From contig JBBADV010000019.1 of assembly GCA_041656295.1 (NCBI GenBank), positions 1-48,806 on the forward strand: a stretch of 48,806 nucleotides of DNA, in the 5' to 3' direction. Position numbers and translations under genes: made by a program. This DNA comes from Kiritimatiellales bacterium. GTDB taxonomy: Bacteria > Verrucomicrobiota > Kiritimatiellia > Kiritimatiellales > Tichowtungiaceae. The notes beneath the pieces were generated by a model. It searched no databases and was not told the origin of the DNA. It saw only the letters and a program-made list of their open reading frames with translations. Shown piece by piece: positions 14,868 through 21,889 of this stretch (position 1 is its first letter; every line of letters starts with the position of its first letter).

Positions 14868-15764
14868 ATGAAGGGTGATATTCTTTATGAGCTGGCACTA
14901 TTTGCAGGAGGGGGCGGAGGAATCCTTGCGGGAATGCTTCTCGGTCGTACTTGCATCGGAGCTTGTGAAATCGAGGAATATCAGCGGCGAGTTCTTCTGG
15001 CTCGGCAAAAAGACGGACTCCTGCCGGAGTTTCCAATCTGGGACGACATCAGGACATTCCGCAGCGACAACGCCGAGTGTGCAGAGTTTTTCGACTACCT
15101 GCGAACAATCAGAAACGGGCTTTCAATTACGGCGGGATTCCCGTGTCAGGACATTTCGGCAGCGGGTAAAGGCGCTGGCATTTCTGGCGAAAGAAGCGGG
15201 CTGTGGGGTGAAGCACGGCGAATCATTGATGAGGTACGACCGGCGTATGCGGAGCTGGAAAACTCACCGATGCTTGTTTCCAGAGGTCTTGCCGTTGTCA
15301 TCAGTGACCTTTGCAAAATGGGGTATGACTGTCGATGGGGAGTATTGGGAGCTGACGACTTTGGAGCGCCCCATCGTAGAAAAAGAATATGGATCAGCGC
15401 AGCGCTGGGTGACGCCGAACGCAAGAGACTGGAAAGACACACCCGGAATGAAACGCGTTCGCAAAGACGGTCGTTCAAAAGTAGACCAGCTTCCGCGTCA
15501 AGTTTATGCGCGGACGTGGCCGACACCGCGAACCAAAGGAATGTGCGGCGGCACCGGAAACTTTCAGCAGATGCAGCGGCTGGTTGCGTCGGGCGTTCTG
15601 ACGGAACGCGAGAAGAAATCTATGACGGCTGGGAATGGTGGAACGCTGAACCCGACTTTCCCAGAGTGGCTAATGATGTGGCCTATCGGGTGGACAGAAT
15701 TGAAACCATTGGAAATGGACAAGTTCCAATCGTGGCCGCAACAGCATGGGAGTTATTAAAATGA
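14868..15764 (+). CDS. C5-cytosine DNA methyltransferase
   Basis: This is 298 residues. ELALFAGGGGGILAG (8-22) is motif I for SAM binding; GFPCQDIS (90-97) carries the catalytic Cys93; LENSP (130-134) is motif VI; GAPHRRKRIWI (166-176) is motif VIII; RIETIGNGQVP at 282-287 is motif X. The recognition region between VIII and X is short, as in phage enzymes. It should mark the phage genome against restriction, together with the adenine methyltransferase at 20786. The whole gene is also open in the +1 frame (14875-15759), where a second known phage sequence type is recognisable; see the separate entry. The stop overlaps the next start (ATGA). Confidence 0.9.
   Translation: MKGDILYELALFAGGGGGILAGMLLGRTCIGACEIEEYQRRVLLARQKDGLLPEFPIWDDIRTFRSDNAECAEFFDYLRTIRNGLSITAGFPCQDISAAGKGAGISGERSGLWGEARRIIDEVRPAYAELENSPMLVSRGLAVVISDLCKMGYDCRWGVLGADDFGAPHRRKRIWISAALGDAERKRLERHTRNETRSQRRSFKSRPASASSLCADVADTANQRNVRRHRKLSADAAAGCVGRSDGTREEIYDGWEWWNAEPDFPRVANDVAYRVDRIETIGNGQVPIVAATAWELLK
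15325..15759 (+). CDS. Possible overprinted protein in the +1 frame of the methyltransferase gene
   Basis: The +1 frame is open for 294 codons (14875-15759). An internal ATG at 15325 would give 144 residues. In this frame KTHRCLFPEVLPLSSVTFAK, WGMTVDGEYWELTTLERP, TPNARDWKDTPG, WPTPRTKGMCGGTGNFQQ and GTLNPTFPEWLMMWPIGW resemble a C-terminal sequence type I recall from phage C5-methyltransferases (WPTP repeats and an L-N-P-x-W-V-E-W-L-M-G-[WF]-P end). The main frame is equally family-like across the same bases. Either both frames are translated, or the second type is a conserved shadow. No good ribosome site precedes 15325, so a frameshift or coupled re-initiation would be needed. Confidence 0.35.
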   Translation: MTVDGEYWELTTLERPIVEKEYGSAQRWVTPNARDWKDTPGMKRVRKDGRSKVDQLPRQVYARTWPTPRTKGMCGGTGNFQQMQRLVASGVLTEREKKSMTAGNGGTLNPTFPEWLMMWPIGWTELKPLEMDKFQSWPQQHGSY

Positions 15765-16462
15765 GCAAGTGCGGAGCATACCCTGCCGGAGTTTCCGGCT
15801 ACGAGCGGGAGATCATCGGACACACTAGAACGCTGGACGACGTGGCGTGCCGGGCATGCGGCGAAAGCGACCACTTCGAAGATAAAGATAAGAACGATAA
15901 TCAGATTGAAATTATGACGATGCTGGAAACGACCCAGCGCGCAGGAACTCAGGATTTAATTGATTGGCTGTGCGGTACGGGATTTTTTACGGCGCCGGCT
16001 TCGTCGAAGTTTCATGGAGCGGTTGAGGGCGGGCTGGCGCAGCATAGTTTAAATGTTTTCGATTTGCTGGCGAAATTTATTTTTGATTTTAAAATCGATG
16101 TTCCGCGTGAATCGGTAGTGATCGCCGCATTGTTGCACGATGTTTGCAAGGTCGGGTTTTATCTTCCGGCGGATGCCGGTTCTGATGCTCCTTATAAATG
16201 TAATAAGAATCATCCAAAGGGGCATGCGCGGTTATCGATCGAGCGCGTTAAAAGGTTCATCGAACTAACTGATCTCGAAGAGAAGATGATTCTCTATCAC
16301 ATGGGCGTTTACGGCCTGAATGAATTTGATGAGCGTCGCGGGGAATATTCATTACGCGACGGCGGTATGGCAAATGCGTGGTTCCACCATCCAGCGGTTA
16401 AGCTGATGTATTTCGCCGATGAGTTGGCGGCATTTCAAGAAATGGTTCCTGAGAAAAATTAA
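15761..16462 (+). CDS. HD-domain phosphohydrolase-like protein
   Basis: This is 233 residues; the start ATG overlaps the methyltransferase stop (ATGA). An internal ATG at 15914 before TMLETTQRAGTQDL is an alternative start for the domain itself. EGGLAQHSLNVFDLLAKF and VVIAALLHDVCKVGFY give the H..HD metal-binding pattern of HD hydrolases. A later His cluster (YHMGVYG, WFHHPAVKL) is also typical. Phage HD proteins of this type may cleave nucleotides or signalling molecules; the substrate is unknown. Confidence 0.78.
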   Translation: MSKCGAYPAGVSGYEREIIGHTRTLDDVACRACGESDHFEDKDKNDNQIEIMTMLETTQRAGTQDLIDWLCGTGFFTAPASSKFHGAVEGGLAQHSLNVFDLLAKFIFDFKIDVPRESVVIAALLHDVCKVGFYLPADAGSDAPYKCNKNHPKGHARLSIERVKRFIELTDLEEKMILYHMGVYGLNEFDERRGEYSLRDGGMANAWFHHPAVKLMYFADELAAFQEMVPEKN

Positions 16463-16489
16463 CCACGAATAACAGGAAAGGACAGAGTT

Positions 16490-16948
16490 ATGTGCAAGCT
16501 GATGATTAAGAGGGTGGAGAAAAAACACGAACCGAAATCCGGTGAAAAGAACGGGAAGAGGTGGGAGCTGTGGATTTTTGATTGCGTGGTGGATGTGGAC
16601 AGTACCGGTAAAGAGGCAGTGCGGACTGTAAAAACGTTTGACCGCAAGACGGCGGAGCTGATTGGAAAAACGAAGCCTGAAAAGCCGGTTTTGCTGGATG
16701 CAAAAAAACAGGGTGAAACGGCTCCGTTTGAGTATCTGGTTGAGGGGGAGAGGCGGGGAGGAACAAAGGCGCAGGGATACAGAGGCACGGGGGAGACGAA
16801 CCGGCAGCGGGCATTGAATCTGGCGGTGGAGCTGGCGCGCGGGCGCGCAGCGATGTGCGGGGGAGAGGTTCCGGCGGACGGAGAGATTCTGAAAAGCGCG
16901 AACGTATTTTTTGAGTGGCTGGAGAACGGAAGGGGCGCGGCCGGCTGA
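16490..16948 (+). CDS. Hypothetical phage protein with repeat insertion
   Basis: This is 152 residues; SD AGGAAAGGACAG comes from an AACCACGAA-type leader at 16462. The N-terminal half (KSGEKNGKRWELWIFDCVVD, TVKTFDRKTAELIG) resembles a small OB-like beta barrel, which would suit a single-strand DNA-binding or nuclease-modulating role, but this is a guess. Residues about 87-104 (RGGTKAQGYRGTGETNRQ) are encoded by a GGCACAAAGG-type repeat inserted in frame. The C-terminal helix ALNLAVELARGRAAM follows. It overlaps the next ATG (TGATG). Confidence 0.5.
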   Translation: MCKLMIKRVEKKHEPKSGEKNGKRWELWIFDCVVDVDSTGKEAVRTVKTFDRKTAELIGKTKPEKPVLLDAKKQGETAPFEYLVEGERRGGTKAQGYRGTGETNRQRALNLAVELARGRAAMCGGEVPADGEILKSANVFFEWLENGRGAAG

Positions 16949-17193
16949 TGAAGGGGGGACAGTACAGAATGGCGACGAAGACGGGCCGGGCAAGTGTCTG
17001 GGACGGCGAGCAGCGCGTGGAGGTTTCTGTGCCGCAACGCCGGCAGTGGAGTGAGCCGGATTTTAGTGATGTGGTGCGTCCGTGTGATTTTGATTTCTGG
17101 TTTTGGGAGAAGTACGGGTATTGGCCGCGCGGGATGCCGGAAGAGGATCAACGGCGGGGGAATGAGATCATGGCGGGCCGGGCGGTGAAATGA
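16948..17193 (+). CDS. Small hypothetical phage protein
   Basis: This is 81 residues from the ATG at 16948 coupled to the previous stop; an ATG at 16969 with GGGGGG ten bases upstream is an alternative. The middle is acidic and aromatic (DVVRPCDFDFWFWEKYGYWP). No known family is recognised. The stop overlaps the ATG of the methyltransferase remnant (ATGA). Confidence 0.55.
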   Translation: MKGGQYRMATKTGRASVWDGEQRVEVSVPQRRQWSEPDFSDVVRPCDFDFWFWEKYGYWPRGMPEEDQRRGNEIMAGRAVK

Positions 17194-17258
17194 AGAGGGT
17201 TTTTAAAATGGTGGATTTGTTTGCCGGCGCCGGCGGAATGCAAAAAAAAGCGCGATGA
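17190..17258 (+). pseudogene. Truncated C5-methyltransferase start (motif I only)
   Basis: The frame MKRVFKMVDLFAGAGGM and a few basic residues ends at TGA 17256-17258. VDLFAGAGGM is methyltransferase motif I, and nothing of motifs IV-X follows. The coding homology stops at a poly-A run, and an AACCACGAA-type repeat starts within ten bases. A second methyltransferase gene was evidently here and lost almost everything to a deletion ending in the repeat. Confidence 0.7.
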
Positions 17259-17294
17259 ATTTTTAACCACGAAAAACACAAAACACACGAAAAG
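17259..17294. repeat. AACCACGAA-type repeat at a deletion junction
   Basis: TTTTTAACCACGAAAAACAC and AAAACACACGAAAAG lie directly between the methyltransferase remnant and the next ATG (17295). Confidence 0.75.
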
Positions 17295-17387
17295 ATGAAT
17301 ATGAACAAAGGTTTTGAAAATGATGCACCGCAGATTGACGTAGATGTTTTTAAAGGCAGGAATACATATGAAAATCAGAATCATTAA
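17295..17387 (+). CDS. Very short ORF, leader-peptide-like
   Basis: This is 30 codons (MNMNKGFENDAPQIDVDVFK and ten more) ending within the next gene. The start lies at the edge of the repeat and no SD is visible. It may be a leader peptide coupled to the following gene, or the end of a lost gene. Weak evidence. Confidence 0.3.
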   Translation: MNMNKGFENDAPQIDVDVFKGRNTYENQNH

Positions 17388-17628
17388 ACGCATCAGCGCA
17401 CCGCCGGACAAGGAGTTTCCGCTCCGGCGAGACAACAAATATAAACAGTATCGGGAGAAAATCCTCACGGCATTGGGTTCGCTGAATAAAGGACAGCACA
17501 TTGAGATAGACGAAGAGCACATTACAAGAGACCGGCTTCATTCGGTTGCGAGATCGGTAAAAGACAAACGCTTTTTGGTGGTGAGACTGGCACAGAAAAA
17601 GTGCTGGGGAGTCTGGAGGGTATCATGA
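17368..17628 (+). CDS. Small hypothetical protein
   Basis: This is 86 residues from the ATG at 17368, seven bases after GGCAGG. The basic, charged sequence (FPLRRDNKYKQYREKILTAL, RDRLHSVARSVKDKRFLVVR) looks like a small alpha/beta DNA-binding or adaptor protein; the pattern of helix, helix and final beta strands (FLVVRLAQKKCWGVWRV) resembles a winged-helix wing. No family is assigned. Its stop overlaps the next ATG. Confidence 0.55.
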   Translation: MKIRIIKRISAPPDKEFPLRRDNKYKQYREKILTALGSLNKGQHIEIDEEHITRDRLHSVARSVKDKRFLVVRLAQKKCWGVWRVS

Positions 17629-18113
17629 ACAGAAAAATAAAATTCAGAGGGAAACGAGTAGATAACGGCGAGTGGGTTTTTGGCGATCTGTGGCAGGTCG
17701 GTGAAAACGATTTTTGTATTTTAGTAGAAAACAATGCAAAAAAGTACGCAGAAAAACTTCATGCCGCTGTTAAGGGATGCAAAGACAAGCTGTTTATTGA
17801 TCGTAACGATATACTGAAAGCTGCCGAAGAAATTGCAAAAATTGATGCAGCTCCCGTTGAGGTCATTCCTGAAACCGTAGGGCAGTTTACTGGACTGAAG
17901 GACAAAGACGGCGTTGAGATTTACGAGAACGATTACATTTCAATTCATACAGATCGAAAATATGGCGGAGTTATTCGGTGGGATGGCGAGTATTCCGCTT
18001 TTCTAATCAAGATAGGGCTTAATGAATCTCGGTCAGCTTTTTTGACCGAAGGTGACTGGAAAATAACCGGTAACACTCACGACGGCGTCAATCTTTTGGA
18101 GGAAAAGGAATGA
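17625..18113 (+). CDS. YopX-family phage protein
   Basis: This is 162 residues. The N-terminus NRKIKFRGKRVDNGEWVFGD and the block TGLKDKDGVEIYENDYISIH are the hallmarks of the YopX/TIGR01671 family, common small phage proteins of unknown role. A middle Ala/Lys-rich helix (KKYAEKLHAAVKGCKDKL) is longer than usual. Start and stop overlap the neighbouring genes by four bases each. Confidence 0.88.
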   Translation: MNRKIKFRGKRVDNGEWVFGDLWQVGENDFCILVENNAKKYAEKLHAAVKGCKDKLFIDRNDILKAAEEIAKIDAAPVEVIPETVGQFTGLKDKDGVEIYENDYISIHTDRKYGGVIRWDGEYSAFLIKIGLNESRSAFLTEGDWKITGNTHDGVNLLEEKE

Positions 18114-18208
18114 AAGAGTTAACCATAGAGTGGCTTGAAAGCAATGCCGCTTGCGACTCAGGGAAACAGTGGTTTTTGAGTCAGATGGGTGTTTGTGATC
18201 AGCTTTAA
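18110..18208 (+). CDS. 32-residue small phage protein
   Basis: It starts in the ATGA overlap with the YopX gene, after GGAGGAAAAGGA, a very strong SD. KELTIEWLESNAACDSGKQW has the W-L-x-x-x-x-A-C-x-x-G-x-x-W-F pattern found at the start of longer early phage proteins. It therefore looks like a shortened domain; an AACCGCAAAG repeat begins three bases after the stop. Confidence 0.55.
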   Translation: MKELTIEWLESNAACDSGKQWFLSQMGVCDQL

Positions 18209-18210
18209 AA

Positions 18211-18243
18211 AGATTTAACCGCAAAGAACGCAAGGAGCGCGAA
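18211..18243. repeat. AACCGCAAAG-type repeat carrying an SD
   Basis: GATTTAACCGCAAAGAACG and CAAGGAGCGCGAAG. The AAGGAG inside the repeat is the ribosome site of the following gene (ATG at 18245). Confidence 0.8.
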
Positions 18244-18244
18244 G

Positions 18245-19129
18245 ATGAAACACAAAATTGACTGGTTGAACGTGCCCGGCTATGTGCCTCAAACATGGAA
18301 CCCGATAATCGGGTGCAGTAAGATTTCAGCAGGATGCCAAAACTGCTACGCCGAAAAGATGGCGTTCCGGCTCGCGATGATGTTTAACGGAAATTACGAG
18401 CAGGTTGTCGATCCGCTTACTGATAAATGGAACGGTAAAACAAGGCTGGTTGAATCCACGCTTAAAAAGCCGCTTTCAATGAAGAAGCCGCGTGCGTTTT
18501 TCATGAGCATGACCGACCCGTTTCATGAGCGAATATTGATTCATTGGATAGACATGGTTTTCGCAGTAGCGGCGCTATGTCCGCAACATCTGTTTATTCT
18601 GCTGACAAAAAGGGCAGAGAAAATGCAGGCATATTTCAACCATATTGATAAGGCGATCAGCCTAGGAGTCGGATTCCGTATGGATCGTTTGACAGGCAAT
18701 GGTGAAATTTCATCCCCTCGGCGTCGCCCAGAAATCCCGCTCAAAAACGTCTGGCTTGGAGTAACGGCGGAGAATCAAGAAATGGCAGACGCTCGAATTC
18801 CTCTTCTAATGGAGACACCGGCGGCGCGGCGATTTGTTAGCTGTGAGCCGATGCTGGGGGAAATTAATTTAAATCGAGTTGCTTTATTTCAGGATGGAAG
18901 CGGCGTCGACTGGGTAATATGCGGTGGCGAATCAGGTTCCGGAGCGCGCCCAATGAATCCGGACTGGGCGCGCAGTTTAAGAGACCAGTGCAAAGCGGCG
19001 AATGTTCCGTTCTTCATGAAACAGATGAGCGGGGTAAACAAAGCCGACCGCGAAGCTATCCCCGATGATCTTTTAATCAAGGAGTGGCCGGAGGTTATTG
19101 CAGATTTTAGGAAACACGGACAGGCATGA
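18245..19129 (+). CDS. DUF5131 / phage Gp37-Gp68 family protein
   Basis: This is 294 residues. TWNPIIGCSKISAGCQNCYA has the three-Cys start of this family, which resembles a radical-SAM-like iron-sulfur site. RAFFMSMTDPFHERI, LLTKRAEKM, VWLGVTAENQ, FVSCEPMLGEI, VICGGESGSGARPM and FFMKQMSG are the other family blocks, so the gene is complete. The reaction is unproven. Expression depends on the repeat-borne SD at 18226. Short-patch or modification roles have been guessed because the family often lies near methylases, as here. Confidence 0.9.
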   Translation: MKHKIDWLNVPGYVPQTWNPIIGCSKISAGCQNCYAEKMAFRLAMMFNGNYEQVVDPLTDKWNGKTRLVESTLKKPLSMKKPRAFFMSMTDPFHERILIHWIDMVFAVAALCPQHLFILLTKRAEKMQAYFNHIDKAISLGVGFRMDRLTGNGEISSPRRRPEIPLKNVWLGVTAENQEMADARIPLLMETPAARRFVSCEPMLGEINLNRVALFQDGSGVDWVICGGESGSGARPMNPDWARSLRDQCKAANVPFFMKQMSGVNKADREAIPDDLLIKEWPEVIADFRKHGQA

Positions 19130-19166
19130 AGATGGATTTCTCTTTCCTTATATATAAGGGGGCGAT

Positions 19167-20369
19167 GTGAGCAAGGGACGGTTTCGCGGGCATTACTACA
19201 GTCAGTTTAATCATCAGCGGTTGATGCCGCTGATTGCCGGCTTACCGTCGGAGGAGTCGGCGGCGGTTTTAAAGTTGCATGTGCTGGCTGGATCCAGCCG
19301 GCAGCAGTTTGATTTGTGTGATGGCCGGCTGTCGGTGATGGGCAAGCCGATGAAGCAATCGGAGGTTGAGGCGTGGCTGGTGCAGCAAACGCCGGGTTTG
19401 AAAGCGCCGCGTGCGAAAACTGTTTTTGATTCGTTGATTAAGTTGAAGCTGGTTTTTGTTTCAAAGGCCGGTGTGGTGAAATTAGCGGGCTGGGGTGAGG
19501 AACAGACAAAGAGTCCTACGTCCGGCGCAGCCCGGCAGCAGGTGAGCCGATTGAACCGGTGGACGAATGCTGCCCGCCTTTCCTTATATAAAGAGAACGG
19601 CAAAGTGCTGGAAGTTGATGATTTGCTTTATCGCGTCAAAGGTGCGGCGAAAGTCGGCGAAAAGTCGGCGGAGGGTATTTTAAAGGAGCTGTCCGGCACG
19701 GGGGAAATCAAGCCGAAGGATGGCGGCTTGCTGGTATCCATTATTCTCACGGAAGCCAATGTTTGCGCGCCTGCGGCGCGCTCCGCCCCCTGTGATTGTG
19801 ATGGCGCTTACGCGCGTGAAGGTGAGGGTGACATATCACACTCTGCGAGTGTGACATGTCACAATCATAAGAATTATAATCATAAAAGAGATGCTTACGC
19901 ATCTCATGATCATGAACGCGCGCAAGCGCGCGTCTGTGAATATGACGAATCCCCTGGCGGACAGCTTCGCCGTCCGTCAGGTTCCGATTCGGTGAGGAGG
20001 GGGGCGGAGCGCGCCGCAGGCGGAGCTGATCGGGACTGCCGGTATGTTCCTTCAGGATCCGAGGTTGAGCGCTTTCGGGCAGATATTTTTTCAGCTCCTG
20101 CAACGGCGCCGGATTTGGTGTCGATGGCGTGCCACGTTCTGAATCCACCGAACCGCAAAAAGACGGCGGGCATTTTTGGAAAGCGGATTAGATTGCTGAG
20201 CGAGTATCTCGGCGATGCAGATCTGGCGCTGGTTCAGTTCCGGCGGATTGTGGAGGAAGTGTTTGGGGATTGGGTTTCGAACGACCGTGTGCGCAAGCCT
20301 GAGATGATTGTGACAGCGAAGATGAATGAGGCTATGGGTTGTCCAGCGCGGCAGGCGGCGCCGTATTGA
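19167..20369 (+). CDS. Putative phage replication initiator-like protein with internal origin candidate
   Basis: This is 400 residues with a GTG start after AAGGGGG. The N-terminal half (FRGHYYSQFNHQRLMPLIAG, AARLSLYKENGKVLEVDDLL) is mainly helical and could hold winged-helix DNA-binding domains. Residues about 200-285 are low-complexity, encoded by a chain of palindromes (19765-20020). The C-terminal part (GIFGKRIRLLSEYLGDADLA, RKPEMIVTAKMNEAMG) is again ordered. Two domains with origin-like repeats in between is the plan of lambda O-type initiators. No family was recognised with certainty; the call rests on layout and position before the methylase and terminase genes. Confidence 0.4.
   Translation: MSKGRFRGHYYSQFNHQRLMPLIAGLPSEESAAVLKLHVLAGSSRQQFDLCDGRLSVMGKPMKQSEVEAWLVQQTPGLKAPRAKTVFDSLIKLKLVFVSKAGVVKLAGWGEEQTKSPTSGAARQQVSRLNRWTNAARLSLYKENGKVLEVDDLLYRVKGAAKVGEKSAEGILKELSGTGEIKPKDGGLLVSIILTEANVCAPAARSAPCDCDGAYAREGEGDISHSASVTCHNHKNYNHKRDAYASHDHERAQARVCEYDESPGGQLRRPSGSDSVRRGAERAAGGADRDCRYVPSGSEVERFRADIFSAPATAPDLVSMACHVLNPPNRKKTAGIFGKRIRLLSEYLGDADLALVQFRRIVEEVFGDWVSNDRVRKPEMIVTAKMNEAMGCPARQAAPY
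19765..20020. other. Nested inverted-repeat structure, replication origin candidate
   Basis: A perfect 21-bp inverted repeat (19770-19790 with 20000-20020) encloses smaller palindromes: GTGACATATCACACTC / GAGTGTGACATGTCAC (19828-19862, one mismatch, 3-base loop), AGATGC / GCATCT (19889-19904), TCATGATCATGA (19904-19915), ACGCGCGC / GCGCGCGT (19916-19933), and CTGGCGGAC / GTCCGTCAG (19954-19980, one mismatch). GCGCGCC/GGCGCGC (19765-19781) overlaps the left outer arm. An A/T-rich stretch with two AATCATAA copies lies at 19862-19887. Everything is inside a coding frame. Confidence 0.6.
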
Positions 20370-20382
20370 GGAGGTTTTACTG

Positions 20383-20760
20383 ATGGCGGTGTGCAAAAAA
20401 GAATTAAGGCGGGAGCTTGAGGCGAGTCTGGCGGAGGGCGCGATGACGGAACGGTTTGCTGTTCTGGCCGAAGAGGTGGCGCGGTTGTGGTATTCGCAGC
20501 GCTCAACGGCCGGATGGCAGTATGCGGTGGATGATGTGATCGGGCAGTTCCACGTGAAACTGTCGCGCAACTGGCAGCGGATGAAGCCCGGAAAGAATCC
20601 GTTTGCGTTTCTGCAGCTGATGGTGCGGCGCTGCGGAATGGACTGGCAGCGCAAAGAGGATGCGCGGCGGCGGCGCGAAGCCGGCGCTGGACTGAGTTCG
20701 GAGTTCAGTGTTTCCGCCGGTGCTGGAAGCTATGGCGGACAGGCAGAGTTCGGGGAGTGA
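20383..20760 (+). CDS. Small sigma-factor-like protein
   Basis: This is 125 residues from the ATG at 20383, eight bases after GAGGAGG. WQYAVDDVIGQFHVKLSRNW, KNPFAFLQLMVRRCGMDWQR and KEDARRRREAG follow the pattern of region 2 in short phage sigma factors such as T4 gp55 (D-D-x-x-Q/E..L..x-x-F-D-x-x-K-N-P-F-A-[FY]-[FL]). The phage has no RNA polymerase, so a sigma-like protein placed right before the late genes would be a logical late-gene activator. Assignment is by motif pattern only. Confidence 0.55.
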   Translation: MAVCKKELRRELEASLAEGAMTERFAVLAEEVARLWYSQRSTAGWQYAVDDVIGQFHVKLSRNWQRMKPGKNPFAFLQLMVRRCGMDWQRKEDARRRREAGAGLSSEFSVSAGAGSYGGQAEFGE

Positions 20761-20763
20761 CGA

Positions 20764-20798
20764 TTTTTAACCACGAAACACACGAATGACACGAAACA
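20764..20798. repeat. AACCACGAA-type repeat containing a start codon
   Basis: TTTTTAACCACGAAACACAC and GAATGACACGAAAC. The ATG of the Dam-type gene (20786) lies inside the repeat. Confidence 0.8.
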
Positions 20799-21790
20799 GA
20801 ACAGCGGAAAAAATAGAGCGTCCGGTACTGCGTTATTTCGGGGGGAAGTGGCGGATTGCTTCGTGGATAATTTCTTATTTTCCGGAACACCGGCGTTATG
20901 TGGAGCCGTTCGGAGGTGCGGCGTCGGTACTGTTGCAGAAGGCGCCGGCGTACAATGAGATTTACAACGATATTGATTCGAGTGTGGTTAATTTTTTCAG
21001 GGTGGTGCGTTCGCCGGTGCTGGCAGCGGAGCTGATGCGGGTGCTGCGGTTGACGCCGTACAGCCGGGAGGAGTTTGTTGAAGCGCGGCAGATGTCATGT
21101 GATCCGGTGGAAGCGGCGCGCAGGCTGTGTGTGCGTTCGTTTATGGGTCATTCATCTTCCGGTGTTTCGCATCGTGGTACCGGTTTCCGGAATGAGGCGA
21201 ATGACATAGTGAAGAGTTCGAGTCAGGCGTCCGGGTTCAAAGATGTTGCGGATCTGATTCCAGCGGTTACGGAGCGATTGCGTGATGCGGTGATTGAGCA
21301 GATGGATGCGGTGGATTTGATTCGGAAGTTTGATTCTGAGGACACGCTGATTTATTGCGATCCGCCGTATCCGTTTTCAACGCGTTCGCAAAAAGGATTA
21401 CAGCAATATTCTCATGAGATGAGTGATGAGGAGCATGCGGTATTGATGGAATGTCTGGAGCGGTCGGGTTCGATGGTTGTTTTGAGCGGATACGCGGATT
21501 GCATTTATGACGGACTCGGCTGGGAGAGTGTTGATCGTTTGGCATGGACGGTTGGCGGTGAGCGGACGGAACGGCTTTGGATTAATCCGGCGGCGATGTC
21601 GAGGCTGAGTATTTCTCAGATTAAACAGATGGAATTTAACTGGAGGAGCTATGAGCAAGAACAACGGGAAGCGGAAGGCATGGAGAGAAGGTCAGCGGCG
21701 GGTGGCGGCAAGGGGTGTGCTGCTGGCGATGCAGTCGCAGCGGTTCGGGATCCGGTGGCGTTTGGCGATGAAGATTCTGTTTCGTTCTGA
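20786..21790 (+). CDS. D12-class N6-adenine DNA methyltransferase (Dam-like)
   Basis: This is 334 residues. RYFGGKWRIA (16-25) is motif X, RYVEPFGGAASVLL (37-50) motif I for SAM, and YCDPPYPF (190-197) the catalytic D-P-P-Y motif IV, so the order is that of the alpha class. The core ends about residue 290 (MSRLSISQIKQMEFNW). The last 45 residues are low-complexity and overlap the next gene, so a shorter original C-terminus is possible. The start codon comes from a repeat. With the C5-methyltransferase it gives the phage two DNA modifications. Confidence 0.92.
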   Translation: MTRNRTAEKIERPVLRYFGGKWRIASWIISYFPEHRRYVEPFGGAASVLLQKAPAYNEIYNDIDSSVVNFFRVVRSPVLAAELMRVLRLTPYSREEFVEARQMSCDPVEAARRLCVRSFMGHSSSGVSHRGTGFRNEANDIVKSSSQASGFKDVADLIPAVTERLRDAVIEQMDAVDLIRKFDSEDTLIYCDPPYPFSTRSQKGLQQYSHEMSDEEHAVLMECLERSGSMVVLSGYADCIYDGLGWESVDRLAWTVGGERTERLWINPAAMSRLSISQIKQMEFNWRSYEQEQREAEGMERRSAAGGGKGCAAGDAVAAVRDPVAFGDEDSVSF

Positions 21791-21830
21791 TCTGCGGAAG
21801 TTGCGCCGGCGCGGTGCGTATATGGGGTGA
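21651..21830 (+). CDS. 59-residue strongly basic protein overlapping the Dam tail
   Basis: It runs from the ATG at 21651, directly after TGGAGGAGCT, to TGA 21828-21830. It is Arg/Lys-rich (NNGKRKAWREGQRRVAARG, LRKLRRRGAYMG), with 140 bases overlapping the methyltransferase gene in another frame. The SD is about as close to the ATG as possible yet excellent. Small basic proteins can bind DNA or RNA; no family is recognised. TGCGTATATGGGG at its end is one of four copies of a putative regulatory motif. Confidence 0.55.
   Translation: MSKNNGKRKAWREGQRRVAARGVLLAMQSQRFGIRWRLAMKILFRSDLRKLRRRGAYMG
21815..21827. promoter_or_regulatory. TGCGTATAT motif, copy 1
   Basis: TGCGTATATGGGG is a variant of the TGCGTATATAGGG motif at 24983, 28540 and 45151. 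It lies upstream of the terminase genes. Confidence 0.35.
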
Positions 21831-21889
21831 ATTATTTAACCGGTACGCGCGGGCGTGTGTGAGTTCGCGCGCGCGGCAATATAACGCGG

